Positions 37,301 through 46,795 of a stretch of 64,000 nt of DNA are shown here, one piece after another. Each line of letters begins with the position of its first letter. The first letter of the stretch is position 1. Made by a program: the position numbers and the translations under genes. Under the pieces are notes generated by a model, which was given only the letters and a program-made list of their open reading frames with translations, was not told the DNA's origin and ran no database searches. The stretch comes from Hybos culiciformis (Eukaryota > Arthropoda > Insecta > Diptera > Hybotidae), in the NCBI GenBank assembly GCA_964007475.1, contig OZ023273.1, forward strand, positions 63,250,108-63,314,107. The letters are read 5' to 3'.

Positions 37301-38188
37301 GAAATATAAGAACCATAATGGCTATTGTTGAATTTTTGATTTGATTGTCGATTATTGTCACTTGAAAGTGGCGGCGGCGCGCCGAAGGTATAATTTTTTT
37401 TTTATATAACAAAAAAGACAAATTTATATAAAAAAGAAACTGATAGCTATGATTTACAAATTTTTTTTTGAAAATTCTGTAATTTTATGAGTTTTAACTT
37501 TGAATTTGTGAAAATCTTTTTTTATTTTAAATAATACATTTTTTTTTAAATGAAATAGAAACTATTTTGATTTGTTTGAAATTATGTTATTTTTTTTTAG
37601 AGAAAATAAAAAAAAAATATTTTTTTAAATTAAACCAGTTTTTTTTTTCTTCTCGTCATAAAATCACCTCGTTCGTATTTCTTTAAAAAAAAAAAAATTA
37701 TTTTTTTTAAATAAAATTTTATAATTTATTCTCGTTTTTATTTTTTAATAAAAATAAAAAATTTCTGTTTTTTTTTTTTGTTTTGTTAATTGAAAAAACG
37801 TTTTTGTTTTTACTATTATTATTATTTTTTTTTTTTTGAAATTTTGGCAACACGATATTAGAAAAAATTGAAATTAAATATTACTAACTGTATTTTATTG
37901 TTTTGACAATAAAATAATACATCAAATTAAAAATGATAGCCAAAATAAATGTAACCGTTATCGGAAGAATCGCAAACAAAAAATATAAAGTTTATTTTAT
38001 TTATTTATTTTTATTTTTTAATTGGACTGCTCAGCGCGAAAGAAAACTTAAGACTGATTGGAAATTTCTCCGTTTATGATTTTTTTTTCTTTTTTTTTTT
38101 TGCTGCTGTTAAGTTTTATTTTTTTTTTCAGCTCAGTAAAATATTTCATATATATATTTAAAATATAGACAAAAAAAAAAAATTGAAA
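34376..38188. other. Homopolymer-rich non-coding DNA
   Basis: From about 36240 onward this is extreme A/T homopolymer sequence. A GC-rich islet, GTGGCGGCGGCGCGCCGAAG, lies at about 37368-37387. Apparent frames on both strands at 35564-35920 are translations of A/T runs. No gene is supported. Confidence 0.45.
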
Positions 38189-38356
38189 ATGAAAATATTT
38201 TTATTGCTACTATTGCTACTTTGTACAATACTCGCGCTGCCTACATGGATAGATAACTTTAGAAATATATTATATTTTAATATTAACGAAAAGAAAAATA
38301 AGATAGTTGCGCAGTTTTTTTTTTCTCAGATTTTTATTAAGAAAATTTTTTTTTAA
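38189..38356 (+). CDS. Candidate 55-residue secreted peptide or signal-peptide exon
   Basis: The frame runs from ATG at 38189 to TAA at 38354-38356. It begins MKIFLLLLLLCTILALPTWI, a textbook signal-peptide shape (one Lys, a run of nine hydrophobic residues, then Ala-Leu-Pro). The remainder is K/N/I/F-rich and may be intron or chance. A TTTTTTTTCAG acceptor-like site at about 38120-38131 precedes it, so it could be an exon encoding a secretion signal. It is equally possible that T-rich DNA encodes Leu/Phe by chance. No homologue is recognised. Confidence 0.22.
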   Translation: MKIFLLLLLLLCTILALPTWIDNFRNILYFNINEKKNKIVAQFFFSQIFIKKIFF

Positions 38357-39674
38357 ATGAGTGGAATGCGTTTTTAAAATTAAAATTAAAAAAAAAAAAT
38401 CAAAAAATTATTATTAAAATCTCTTATTGAAAAAAATTTTTTTTTAAATAATTTGACAAAACGAAATAAAAAATATCAGTTATTTAAATTTTAGGTCCGT
38501 TAAATTGTTTATATTTAGATTTAATTTTTCTTCTTATTAAAATGGACTTTGTAACACTCGTTCATTGCACCTTTTGACCTACTACCAGAGCTACTAAATT
38601 TATGATGACGAAAATAGTAATTAATAAAAAACAATTAAAACAAATATGAAATTATGTTAAAATAGAGAAGATAAAGCCAATATATAGAATAACATTTATG
38701 AAACAAGTTGTATGTATTAAGAAAAGAACCCATATTCAAGTTAATATTCGGAATTAAATCTTAAGTTCCAGCATCGGAAAATTTTTTGCTTTTCAGTCAT
38801 TAATCCTGAAAATTGATTTTCGATTCTTATTGTAAAAAAGTTGTGCATATGTGTACTTGGATAATTTGAGGGATATTTTGCAATCTACAGCATATTTATT
38901 TTCATTTCATATTGTTTAATTAAAGAAAATTAATCCAACTTACTAAATACTCAATTCGTTATAGTTCAATTTAAATATATACCTACTCAAAAAAATTTAT
39001 TTTAAATATATTTTGGAGAGAACTTTTAATAAATAAAATAAATTGATAAGACTTGAGTGAACTCTGAAGAAAATGATATTTAAGAAAAAAAATAAAAGAA
39101 ACTTTTGAGAAAAAATATATACATATAGTATAGATGTTTTTTTTTTAAAAGATAACAAAAAACAAATTCATTTTGATCGATGATTATTGAGAGAATATTT
39201 TAATATAAAAAATTTAGCTACATTAAAATATATATATATATAATATATGTGTAGTAACTATTTATATATACGTTTAATTAATAAGAGAGGCAGGGAAGGT
39301 GGGATCAATGTATTTTTTGTTATGATTTCTGAGTAAACAAAACTTTTTTATATTGTATAAGTATATATATATTATTTTTTTTCTTTAACTTTTTAAAATC
39401 TATTTAAATTTTGACAATCAATTTATGTTAATGCATTTTAAATTTTTTTTTTATTGAATAAATTATTAAATAAAAAAATAAATATATATGTAAATTTAAA
39501 AAAACAAATTCATTAATATTTTGTTTTGTTGTTTTTTTTTTCTTTATTAGAAATTTCGAGAAATTATGAATTACTTATATTCTTGAATTGATTAAACTAA
39601 AAAAACTGGTTCATCTTCTTCAACATATTATTTAAAAGATGTCACATAATAAAAAAAAATTATAAACAAGCAAG
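38357..39674. other. AT-rich non-coding DNA
   Basis: Nothing supportable. This is the pre-insertion flank of the LTR element, ending in the target-site copy CAATG at 39675-39679. Confidence 0.5.
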
Positions 39675-39679
39675 CAATG

Positions 39680-39870
39680 TGTAACGTATTACTTAGCAAT
39701 GTAATAATAGGCTAATTAAAGTAAGCTATGACACAGGTTATACTTACCTGTCATTATTATTTGTACTGTCATTCTGTAACCATATTTCAAGCAATAAACA
39801 ACTAATATATTAAGATTAACAATTATAATAAAAGCAGCGTTTTATTGAAGATCTCAGGCGAGATATTACA
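39680..39870 (+). repeat. 5' LTR (191 bp)
   Basis: Starts TGTAACG and ends ATATTACA (TG...CA). AATAAA at 39793-39798 is the probable polyadenylation signal. Identical to the copy at 44040-44230. Confidence 0.97.
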
Positions 39871-39871
39871 T

Positions 39872-39883
39872 TGGCGACGAGCG
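39872..39883 (+). promoter_or_regulatory. Primer-binding site
   Basis: TGGCGACGAGCG starts one base after the 5' LTR. TGG pairs with the CCA end of a tRNA. I did not identify the tRNA with certainty. Confidence 0.7.
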
Positions 39884-39927
39884 TAAATAAGTGGCCATTA
39901 ATTTTTTGGTAAAGCAGCAAGAAAATA

Positions 39928-41823
39928 ATGACGGATGATAAAGATAAAGGCAGATCTTATTCCATTGGCACATTGCGGGAATTTGACCATGCGGATATGG
40001 ATTGGAAAATTTACTCCAATAGAATCAGTCAATTTTTTTTGGCAAATGCTATTGACAATGATGACCAAAAGAGAGCAATATTGCTAACTATGCTAACAGA
40101 ATCAACGTATAAATTATTGGTGACTTTGTGTTATCCAGAAAAACCAGAAGAAGCTTCATATGCCGATTTGATTGGATCAATGGACAGCCATTTTAGCACA
40201 GCGGTTTCAGTCTTTTGCCAAAGAGAAACATTTTATACGTCTAAAATGACAAATGGTGATTCAATACAAGATTGGGAAAGAAAAGTAAGGGTATGGGCGG
40301 TAACTTGTGAGTTTGGTGGAGGTCTTGAAAATTGTTTGAGGGATAAGTTTGTAATCGACATGGTGAAAGGACCAGTTAAAGATAAATTGTATACGCAAAA
40401 TGTTGCAACTTTAAGATTTGCGGATGCGGTCAAACTGGCTTTGGAAGCTGAGGCAGCGTTGAATTCCAAGCAAAGTCAAGTAAATAAAGTGAAACAAGCA
40501 GCGGCAAGTAATAAGGAAAAAGAAGCTGGTAGTCGTAAAAATTTTAGTAGTAGTAGTAGTAATAAAGATAAAAAATTGAAATGTTTTTGTTGTGGCTTAA
40601 ATAATCATATTTCTAAAAATTGTAGGTTTAAGGAGTATATATGTAATAATTGCGGCACTAAAGGTCATCTTAAAAAGGTATGCAAAAGAGAGTCAACAAA
40701 CAAAGTCGGTAGTGAGAATCGAGCAAGTAATAGGTTTATAGAACAACAAAGAGAGTCACAAGAATCAAAAAGGGAATCAGAAGATCTGTTCACCATCTCA
40801 GGTAATAAAAATAACCCGATAATGCTATCGATCGTTGTAGAAAAAGTGAATAGTCAAGCTGAATTAGATACGGGGGCGGCAATCAGTTGTATTAATTGGG
40901 GTTTTTATAATAAATATTTTAAGACTTATGAGCTTAGGGAAAATACTACTAAATTAATGTCTTATAATAACGCGGAAATTAAACATAAGGGAAATTGTAC
41001 ACTGCAAGTAGAATATAAAGGAAGAAAAGGTCCCGTACATTTTTTTGTAATTGAGGGGGGAGGCTTACCCTTGTTGGGTCGAGATTTTCTACAAAATTTT
41101 AATATTGAGCTGAATGTTAATCAATTAAAGGCTGATAGTAAAATTGAAAAATTAGTTAAAGAATTTCCAGAAGTATTTTCAGACAAAATGGGTACTTTCC
41201 AGTTTGGAAAAGGCAAACTGTACCTGAATGAGGGGGCTAAGCCCATGTATTGTACACCGCGACCGTTGCCATTTGCAATTAAAAACAAAGTAGAAAAAGA
41301 AATAGAGAAATTGGTCGAGTTGAAAATTCTCGAACCAGTAAGATTTAGTCAATGGGGCACGCCAGTAGTGCCCGTACTAAAGAAAGATGGTTCGGTTCGA
41401 TTGTGTGGTGACTATAAAGTAACGCTAAACACCAAATTGCAAATGGAACGTTATGTCTTACCAAGAATAGATGATTTATTTGAAAAATTGTCTGGAGGGG
41501 TTTTTTATTCAAAAATAGATTTGACTAGTGCGTACCAACAAATATTATTGGAAGAAGAAAGTCAGGAAATGACTACGATTTCCACACATAAGGGACTGTA
41601 CAAGTACACTAGATGCCCATATGGTATTAAAACGTTGCCAGCTATTTTTCAAAGAGCGATTGAGTCTGTTGTGAAGCCGATGAAAGGGGTGGCTGTGTTT
41701 CTCGACGACATTTGTGTGGCAACTGCAAGCGAAAGCGAACACATAAGTAAACTGAAGATGGTATTAGAACAGTTAAGGGAAGCGGGACTTACAGTTAATA
41801 AAGGAAAATGTGTTTTTTTTTAA
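39928..41823 (+). CDS. gag-protease-reverse transcriptase, interrupted pol (631 aa)
   Basis: ATG at 39928 follows a 57-bp leader after the LTR. Residues 1-200 are a gag capsid-like region. Two CCHC zinc knuckles follow at C219-C222-H227-C232 and C239-C242-H247-C252, after a Lys/Ser-rich linker. An aspartic protease follows with D314-T-G and a LLGRDFL block at 382-388. Reverse transcriptase starts near 420, with D531 in the SKIDLTSAYQQ block and the catalytic pair D593-D594 in FLDDI. Gag and pol share one frame with no shift between them. The frame stops at 41821-41823, inside a nine-T run, in the RT thumb region. The remainder of pol continues in another frame from the same place. As read, this product would lack RNase H and integrase. 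Confidence 0.95.
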   Translation: MTDDKDKGRSYSIGTLREFDHADMDWKIYSNRISQFFLANAIDNDDQKRAILLTMLTESTYKLLVTLCYPEKPEEASYADLIGSMDSHFSTAVSVFCQRETFYTSKMTNGDSIQDWERKVRVWAVTCEFGGGLENCLRDKFVIDMVKGPVKDKLYTQNVATLRFADAVKLALEAEAALNSKQSQVNKVKQAAASNKEKEAGSRKNFSSSSSNKDKKLKCFCCGLNNHISKNCRFKEYICNNCGTKGHLKKVCKRESTNKVGSENRASNRFIEQQRESQESKRESEDLFTISGNKNNPIMLSIVVEKVNSQAELDTGAAISCINWGFYNKYFKTYELRENTTKLMSYNNAEIKHKGNCTLQVEYKGRKGPVHFFVIEGGGLPLLGRDFLQNFNIELNVNQLKADSKIEKLVKEFPEVFSDKMGTFQFGKGKLYLNEGAKPMYCTPRPLPFAIKNKVEKEIEKLVELKILEPVRFSQWGTPVVPVLKKDGSVRLCGDYKVTLNTKLQMERYVLPRIDDLFEKLSGGVFYSKIDLTSAYQQILLEEESQEMTTISTHKGLYKYTRCPYGIKTLPAIFQRAIESVVKPMKGVAVFLDDICVATASESEHISKLKMVLEQLREAGLTVNKGKCVFF

Positions 41824-43975
41824 AAACGAAGTATCATATTTAGGATATGTTATTTCAAAAGAGGGATTGAAAGTATCCAAAGATAAAGTAGAAGCAATTT
41901 CTAAGGTTGGCGATCCTGAAAACGTAACACAACTTAAATCATTCTTAGGTATGGTAGAATATTATCGAAGATGTTTACCGGGGTTATCGGAAGTAGTTTC
42001 TCCTTTGTACGTATTATTGCAGAAAAACCAAAAATGGGTTTGGAACGAAACGTTTTCAAAAATTTATGCTAAAGTTAAGAGAATGTTGTTGTCATCAGAA
42101 ACATTAGTACATTACAATGAAGAATTGCCAGTGCAATTGACGGTAGATGCTAGTGATTATGGTATAGGTGCAAGCATTGCACATGTGTTTGAGAACAACG
42201 TGGTGAAGCCAATAGCTTTTGCTTCACGATGCTTAAAGAATGCTGAGAAAAACTATAGTCAAATCCAAAAAGAAGCGTTAGGGGTTTATTGGGGTGTAAA
42301 ACATTTCCATCAATTTTTGTATGCAAGAAAGTTCACAATTTTTACTGACGCAAAACCGTTGATATCTATTTTTGGTAGTAAAAATGGCATCCCACAAATG
42401 ACGGCAAATAGGCTACAGAGGTACGCTTTGTTTTTGTCGGGTTATGATTTCGATATTAAATATATCAAGTCTGAAAAGAATCCAGCCGATTTTTTGTCGA
42501 GAATGCCGTTAGAGGGGAAGGATCTTGAGGGGGCAGATGAAAATGACGAATGCCATGTTAACTATTTTGAAGAGTCGAAGCTACCAATTACCCCGAAGGA
42601 TATAGCGCGAGAAACTGCGGAAGATGTTGATTTGAAACAATTAAAGGTATTTATATTAACGAGTTGGCCGAAGGAGATACCAGATGAATTAAAAAAATTC
42701 GCAACAATTAAAGGGGAGTTGCTGATTGAAAAAGATTGCATTATGAGAGGATTCAGAATGATAATTCCTGACACATTACGAAAGCAAGTGCTAGAAGAGT
42801 TGCATAAAGGGCATTTCGGAATAGTGAAAACTAAGTCGTTAGCAAGAGGGTATGTATATTGGCCAGGGATTGATTACGAAATTGAGCAAATGATTAAAAG
42901 TTGTCATGCTTGTAATATGAATCACACAAATCCTCAGAAGACGGTATTGCATTCATGGAGTTTGGCCAAGGAGCCGTGGGAAAGGATTCATGTGGATTTT
43001 TGTGGGCCAATAAATGGAAAAGATTTTTTTGTGTGTATGGATAGTTACACTAAGTGGCCAGAAGTGTACGAAGCTCCAAAATTAACATCAAGTACCACAA
43101 TTGAATTATTGAAAGAGATGTTTACCAGGTTTGGGTTGCCTAAGGTAATGGTGTCAGATAATGGGGGCGCTTTTATTTCACAGGAATTTAGAGATTTTTG
43201 CAAAAGAAATGGCGTGTTGCATGTATTAATTCCTTCTAAAAATCCACAGAGTAATGGGTTTGCAGAAAACGGGGTAAAGTTATTCAAACAAGCAATGTCA
43301 AAACATCTTATGGAAAAGAAAAATGTTAAGCAATCACTTCGTTACTATCTATTTACCTACAGAACGACTCCGCATGCAAGTACAGGTGAAACACCTGCTA
43401 AGTTGATGTATGGAAGATCGGTTCGAACCAGATTAGAAATGCTTAGCTCAAAGGATGGTGAACCTGTTTTGAATGAAAAGGTTATGGAAAAGGCTAAAAA
43501 GGCTCAAGAAAATCAGAGCAAATATTATGGCGGAATTAAGCGTAAACCTTTTGAAAGAGGAGATTTAGTTTGGTCGCGGGAATTTCATGGGGAGAAGAAA
43601 TATTGGGCAGACGGGAAAATAGTTGAACGAAAGGGTAAAACGAGTTACATTATAACACTAAATAATGGGGGAATAAGAAAACGTCATATCGATCAATTAA
43701 GAGAAAGGGTAATAGGAAATTTAGGTTTTGAATTAGATATTGCCGATAACGCAAATACCGACGATAGCATTGATCGAGTTATTAGTTCCGATGAAGGTCA
43801 AAGTGGAAATACCCGAGTTGGTGAGGATGTTGATCCTCTTTTTGAACATAAAGGTTCAGTGACAGACGAGAATGTTTTAAAATCGAGCTCGCAAAACGTT
43901 CGACCTCAGCGGGATAGAAAGCTACCTTTTAAGTTCCGCAATGATTATGTATTAGACGAAATAGAATCAAATTAA
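41810..43975 (+). CDS. RT thumb-RNase H-integrase, second part of pol
   Basis: Continues pol in the frame offset by one nucleotide from the upstream part; it has no convincing start codon of its own. The thumb/connection region covers residues 1-100. RNase H acidic residues are D113 (TVDAS), E155 (QKEA) and D180 (FTDAKPL). The integrase zinc-binding motif is H332, H335, C365, C368. The catalytic triad is D396, D450 and E486, with 35 residues between the last two. A C-terminal segment (about 575-630) includes KRHIDQLR and may be the DNA-binding or GPY/F-like module. The C-terminal 90 residues are acidic and unassigned. All catalytic residues are present, so only the frame break separates this from an intact polyprotein. 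Confidence 0.95.
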   Translation: MFFFKNEVSYLGYVISKEGLKVSKDKVEAISKVGDPENVTQLKSFLGMVEYYRRCLPGLSEVVSPLYVLLQKNQKWVWNETFSKIYAKVKRMLLSSETLVHYNEELPVQLTVDASDYGIGASIAHVFENNVVKPIAFASRCLKNAEKNYSQIQKEALGVYWGVKHFHQFLYARKFTIFTDAKPLISIFGSKNGIPQMTANRLQRYALFLSGYDFDIKYIKSEKNPADFLSRMPLEGKDLEGADENDECHVNYFEESKLPITPKDIARETAEDVDLKQLKVFILTSWPKEIPDELKKFATIKGELLIEKDCIMRGFRMIIPDTLRKQVLEELHKGHFGIVKTKSLARGYVYWPGIDYEIEQMIKSCHACNMNHTNPQKTVLHSWSLAKEPWERIHVDFCGPINGKDFFVCMDSYTKWPEVYEAPKLTSSTTIELLKEMFTRFGLPKVMVSDNGGAFISQEFRDFCKRNGVLHVLIPSKNPQSNGFAENGVKLFKQAMSKHLMEKKNVKQSLRYYLFTYRTTPHASTGETPAKLMYGRSVRTRLEMLSSKDGEPVLNEKVMEKAKKAQENQSKYYGGIKRKPFERGDLVWSREFHGEKKYWADGKIVERKGKTSYIITLNNGGIRKRHIDQLRERVIGNLGFELDIADNANTDDSIDRVISSDEGQSGNTRVGEDVDPLFEHKGSVTDENVLKSSSQNVRPQRDRKLPFKFRNDYVLDEIESN
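41813..41821 (+). other. Frame break in a nine-T run within pol
   Basis: The two pol frames meet at this homopolymer and differ by one nucleotide. It may be a replication or retrotranscription slip in the genome, a sequencing or assembly homopolymer error, or a site of ribosomal frameshifting. Its position in the middle of the RT domain, rather than at a gag-pol boundary, argues against a programmed site. Confidence 0.85.
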
Positions 43976-44025
43976 CTATAAAATAGTTAAATAAAAAATA
44001 GAATTAAAAAATGTAATTTTGTAAT

Positions 44026-44036
44026 AGGGAAGGAGG
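44026..44036 (+). promoter_or_regulatory. Polypurine tract
   Basis: AGGGAAGGAGG lies 3 bases before the 3' LTR and would prime plus-strand DNA synthesis. Confidence 0.8.
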
Positions 44037-44039
44037 TGT

Positions 44040-44230
44040 TGTAACGTATTACTTAGCAATGTAATAATAGGCTAATTAAAGTAAGCTATGACACAGGTTA
44101 TACTTACCTGTCATTATTATTTGTACTGTCATTCTGTAACCATATTTCAAGCAATAAACAACTAATATATTAAGATTAACAATTATAATAAAAGCAGCGT
44201 TTTATTGAAGATCTCAGGCGAGATATTACA
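44040..44230 (+). repeat. 3' LTR (191 bp)
   Basis: Identical over all 191 bp to the 5' LTR. It is followed by the target copy CAATG at 44231-44235. AATAAA lies at 44153-44158. Confidence 0.97.
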
Positions 44231-44403
44231 CAATGTTCAAATTATAATTATTATATAAAAATAAATATTAATATGTGTACAAAAAATAACAAAAAATTTA
44301 ATCCTCTTTCTTTTTTATAATATTTTAGAGATAATTATCGCAAAGTAAAAATTTTGATGTCATAAAAATATCAATTACTATAATACCAAAACTACGACGA
44401 CGA

Positions 44404-45042
44404 TAGGGTTGCCATTTCTACCCGTTTGAGGGGTAGACTACTCCTTTTCGTCATGATTTACATAGATATACCTCTTTACGAAAATCGCTAAAGGGGTAGA
44501 CAAAAATACCCCTTTTCTTAAAAAATGATAAGTGTCTTATATATGCGAACAGATTTCTGTAGGGCTGCCAGATCGAATGAATGAAATTTCGTCAAATTTT
44601 CAAGAAATTTCTCCAAAATAGATACTTTTTTAAAAAAATTCCTCAAATTTTTTTTTTATATTTTTGTGTACTAAATTTTTTTTTTTGCCCTAAATTAGAA
44701 AAAAAAAAAAATTGTATTCACTTGTTTAAATGTCCAAATAGCGCCGCCAATGGCCATTTATGGAACGTAGGATAACATATAAAATTTTTATTTTCGTGAA
44801 ATTTGTATGAAAATTTACGAATTGAAATTTTATTTAAGTTATAATTAATTAGTTAATTAATAAAAATGAATAGAAAAATTTTTAACGTCTGCGGAATATC
44901 ATTGGCAAACAATTCTGTAGGTAGAAATATCGTGATGTGTAGAAATGTGAAAAAAAAAAATAATTAATTCATATTTTTTTAATTTTTTTTTTCTCAATAT
45001 TCTATCTACCCCTTTTTTTGGAAAAAAAATCTGGCAACCCTA
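44404..45042. mobile_element. 639-bp non-autonomous hAT element, perfect 8-bp TSD
   Basis: The left end is TAGGGTTGCCA and the right end, on the other strand, is TAGGGTTGCCAGA. The flanks are the perfect 8-bp duplication GACGACGA at 44396-44403 and 45043-45050. Subterminal words GTAGA and ACCCCTTTT recur on both sides (for example AGGGGTAGAC at 44430 and CTACCCCTTTTTTTGG at the right). A second hAT-like start, TAGGGCTGCCAGATCG, lies inside at about 44562, so the element may be composite. No transposase frame. It sits only 160 bp right of the LTR element. Confidence 0.85.
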
Positions 45043-45050
45043 GACGACGA

Positions 45051-46457
45051 TGATTGAACTTAATTGTGTAGGCACTGAAATAATTTGTTAAATTGTTCAT
45101 TCCATTTTCATGCATAAATAATATTAAAATAAAAAATTTATGAAGAAATTTCATATAGATTTGGAAAAATAATTTTCATTTGTAAGGAATTTTATTTATA
45201 CATTTATATATTTGTATAAATTTCCAGTGCGAAACGAAATGTAATTAGGAAATTCTTTATATTTGAAATTTTTTATTTTTAAAATTTTACAAAAAAAAAA
45301 ATGTTTTCGGTTAGTTTCAATAAACTATAAATTTAATGTTTATTTCTTAAACTTGCAGCTATTATTTTGCTGCTGCTAAAGATAAACTTCTTCAGACTTC
45401 GCGACTGCAACAAATTACAGTCAATCAATAGAAATCTATTAATAGTAACCTAAAGTATTTCTTAATTTTCTCCTAGTTAGAGGAAACAAAAAAGTGAAGA
45501 GTAATAATGGAGTTAAATTTTTATAACTGAAGTTGAATGAGCGCAATGAACATAATTTTATGAGATTTTATCTAAATTGAACTATTTTTATCAAATTTTG
45601 AATTACAAGCTTTTTGTTTTTTTTTTTTAAATCACATCCACCTGAACTAAAAACCGGTTTTATTTTTTTAAATAAATAAATCCCATTAGTTTTTAATATA
45701 AGCTTTTTTAACTCTATATAATAAACTTTTTATTTTTACAATCAATGAGTTAATTGAGATTTTTTTTTTCTCCTGAAAGCTTCTGTGTAAATATTAATAT
45801 CTGTATATAGAGGGTCTGGGGTCATTAAATTATGCTTCTAGGTTTATAATATAAAATTGTTTTTTTTTTTATTCAGCACGTGATTAGCACAAATTTGTCT
45901 TGCGAGTGCAACATAAATGAGAATATATATTTATAGATTTTTTTTTTTTTTTAATTGTAAAAATGTTATGCTCTCACAGTATACAACACGATTTCAATTT
46001 TTATCTCTGAACTAGTAACATATTAACTGGAATTTTATTGAATATTAAAAAAATGCAATTGAAAGTTAATATTTTTTATGCGAATAATAATTATAATTTG
46101 ATTTTTTAAATAAAACGAACGCCAATTTTTCTCATTAAGTTGATTAAAGAAAAATACTATACATTTTTATTGAATTATGTATTGAATACGTTTGTTCATA
46201 ATGTACATGTACCAAAATGTACAGGAATTGTGTACTAATTAAGTGTAGTTTTCTGACTGTCATAGTGTCACGATTGTATTGTAAGTTTAAAATTTGATAT
46301 CTTTAAAAATACTATAATAATAAACTCTGCTATATGTTACCTTAACGCAATATGCATATAAATATAGTTTTATAGAAAAAAAACTATTGGCAACGAAAAA
46401 ATAACTGCCTTAGAACTATCTTAAAAACATAATGGGCAAAACAAATAATGAGCATAG
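45051..46457. other. AT-rich non-coding DNA
   Basis: Nothing supportable. Confidence 0.45.
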
Positions 46458-46461
46458 AACT

Positions 46462-46721
46462 CGTCTGCTGAGAAATGAAACAATGTATAATGAAAAGTAT
46501 AGTTTCGAGTAATTTGAGTTTAAAGATTTGAAAATTGGAAAAAATGTATGGAAAATATCAAGTAACGTAAAATTTTCATCTAAAAAACATATTTTATGTA
46601 ATCAACATTACGAATATTGCAAAAGAGTTGTACTTATAAAATCGAGTACGAGGAATCGAATGGTGCTATTATCTAATAATGACGTATAAATATCATACGT
46701 TGTTTCATTTCTCAGCAGACG
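46462..46721. mobile_element. 260-bp MITE, unassigned superfamily
   Basis: The terminal inverted repeats start CGTCTGCTGAGAAATGAAAC; the first 22 bp are identical and 26 of the first 28 match. The flanks carry the 4-bp direct repeat AACT at 46458-46461 and 46722-46725. The interior has no coding frame. I do not recognise the terminus. Confidence 0.75.
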
Positions 46722-46795
46722 AACTATATGCTAGATACAATTAAACATAAAACCTTAGAAATTAATCAGAAAGCACTCGAGTGGAGTCTCGTAGG

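Larger units (their letters stand above)
39675..44235 (+). mobile_element. Ty3/gypsy-type LTR retrotransposon with target duplication
   Basis: The complete element is 39680-44230 (4,551 bp) plus the 5-bp duplication CAATG at 39675-39679 and 44231-44235. The order is LTR, primer-binding site, gag with two zinc knuckles, protease, reverse transcriptase, RNase H, integrase, polypurine tract, LTR. Integrase after RNase H places it in Ty3/gypsy (Metaviridae), not Ty1/copia. No envelope-like frame exists. The double CCHC knuckle suggests the Mag-like group, but this is a guess. The 191-bp LTRs are identical base for base, so insertion is very recent. The single visible lesion is one frame change inside pol. 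Confidence 0.97.

Noticed and set aside
40233..40469. Minus-strand frames opposite gag-pol (also 41545-41742, 42562-42774, 43045-43287)
   Set aside because: Antisense shadows of the retrotransposon coding frames.
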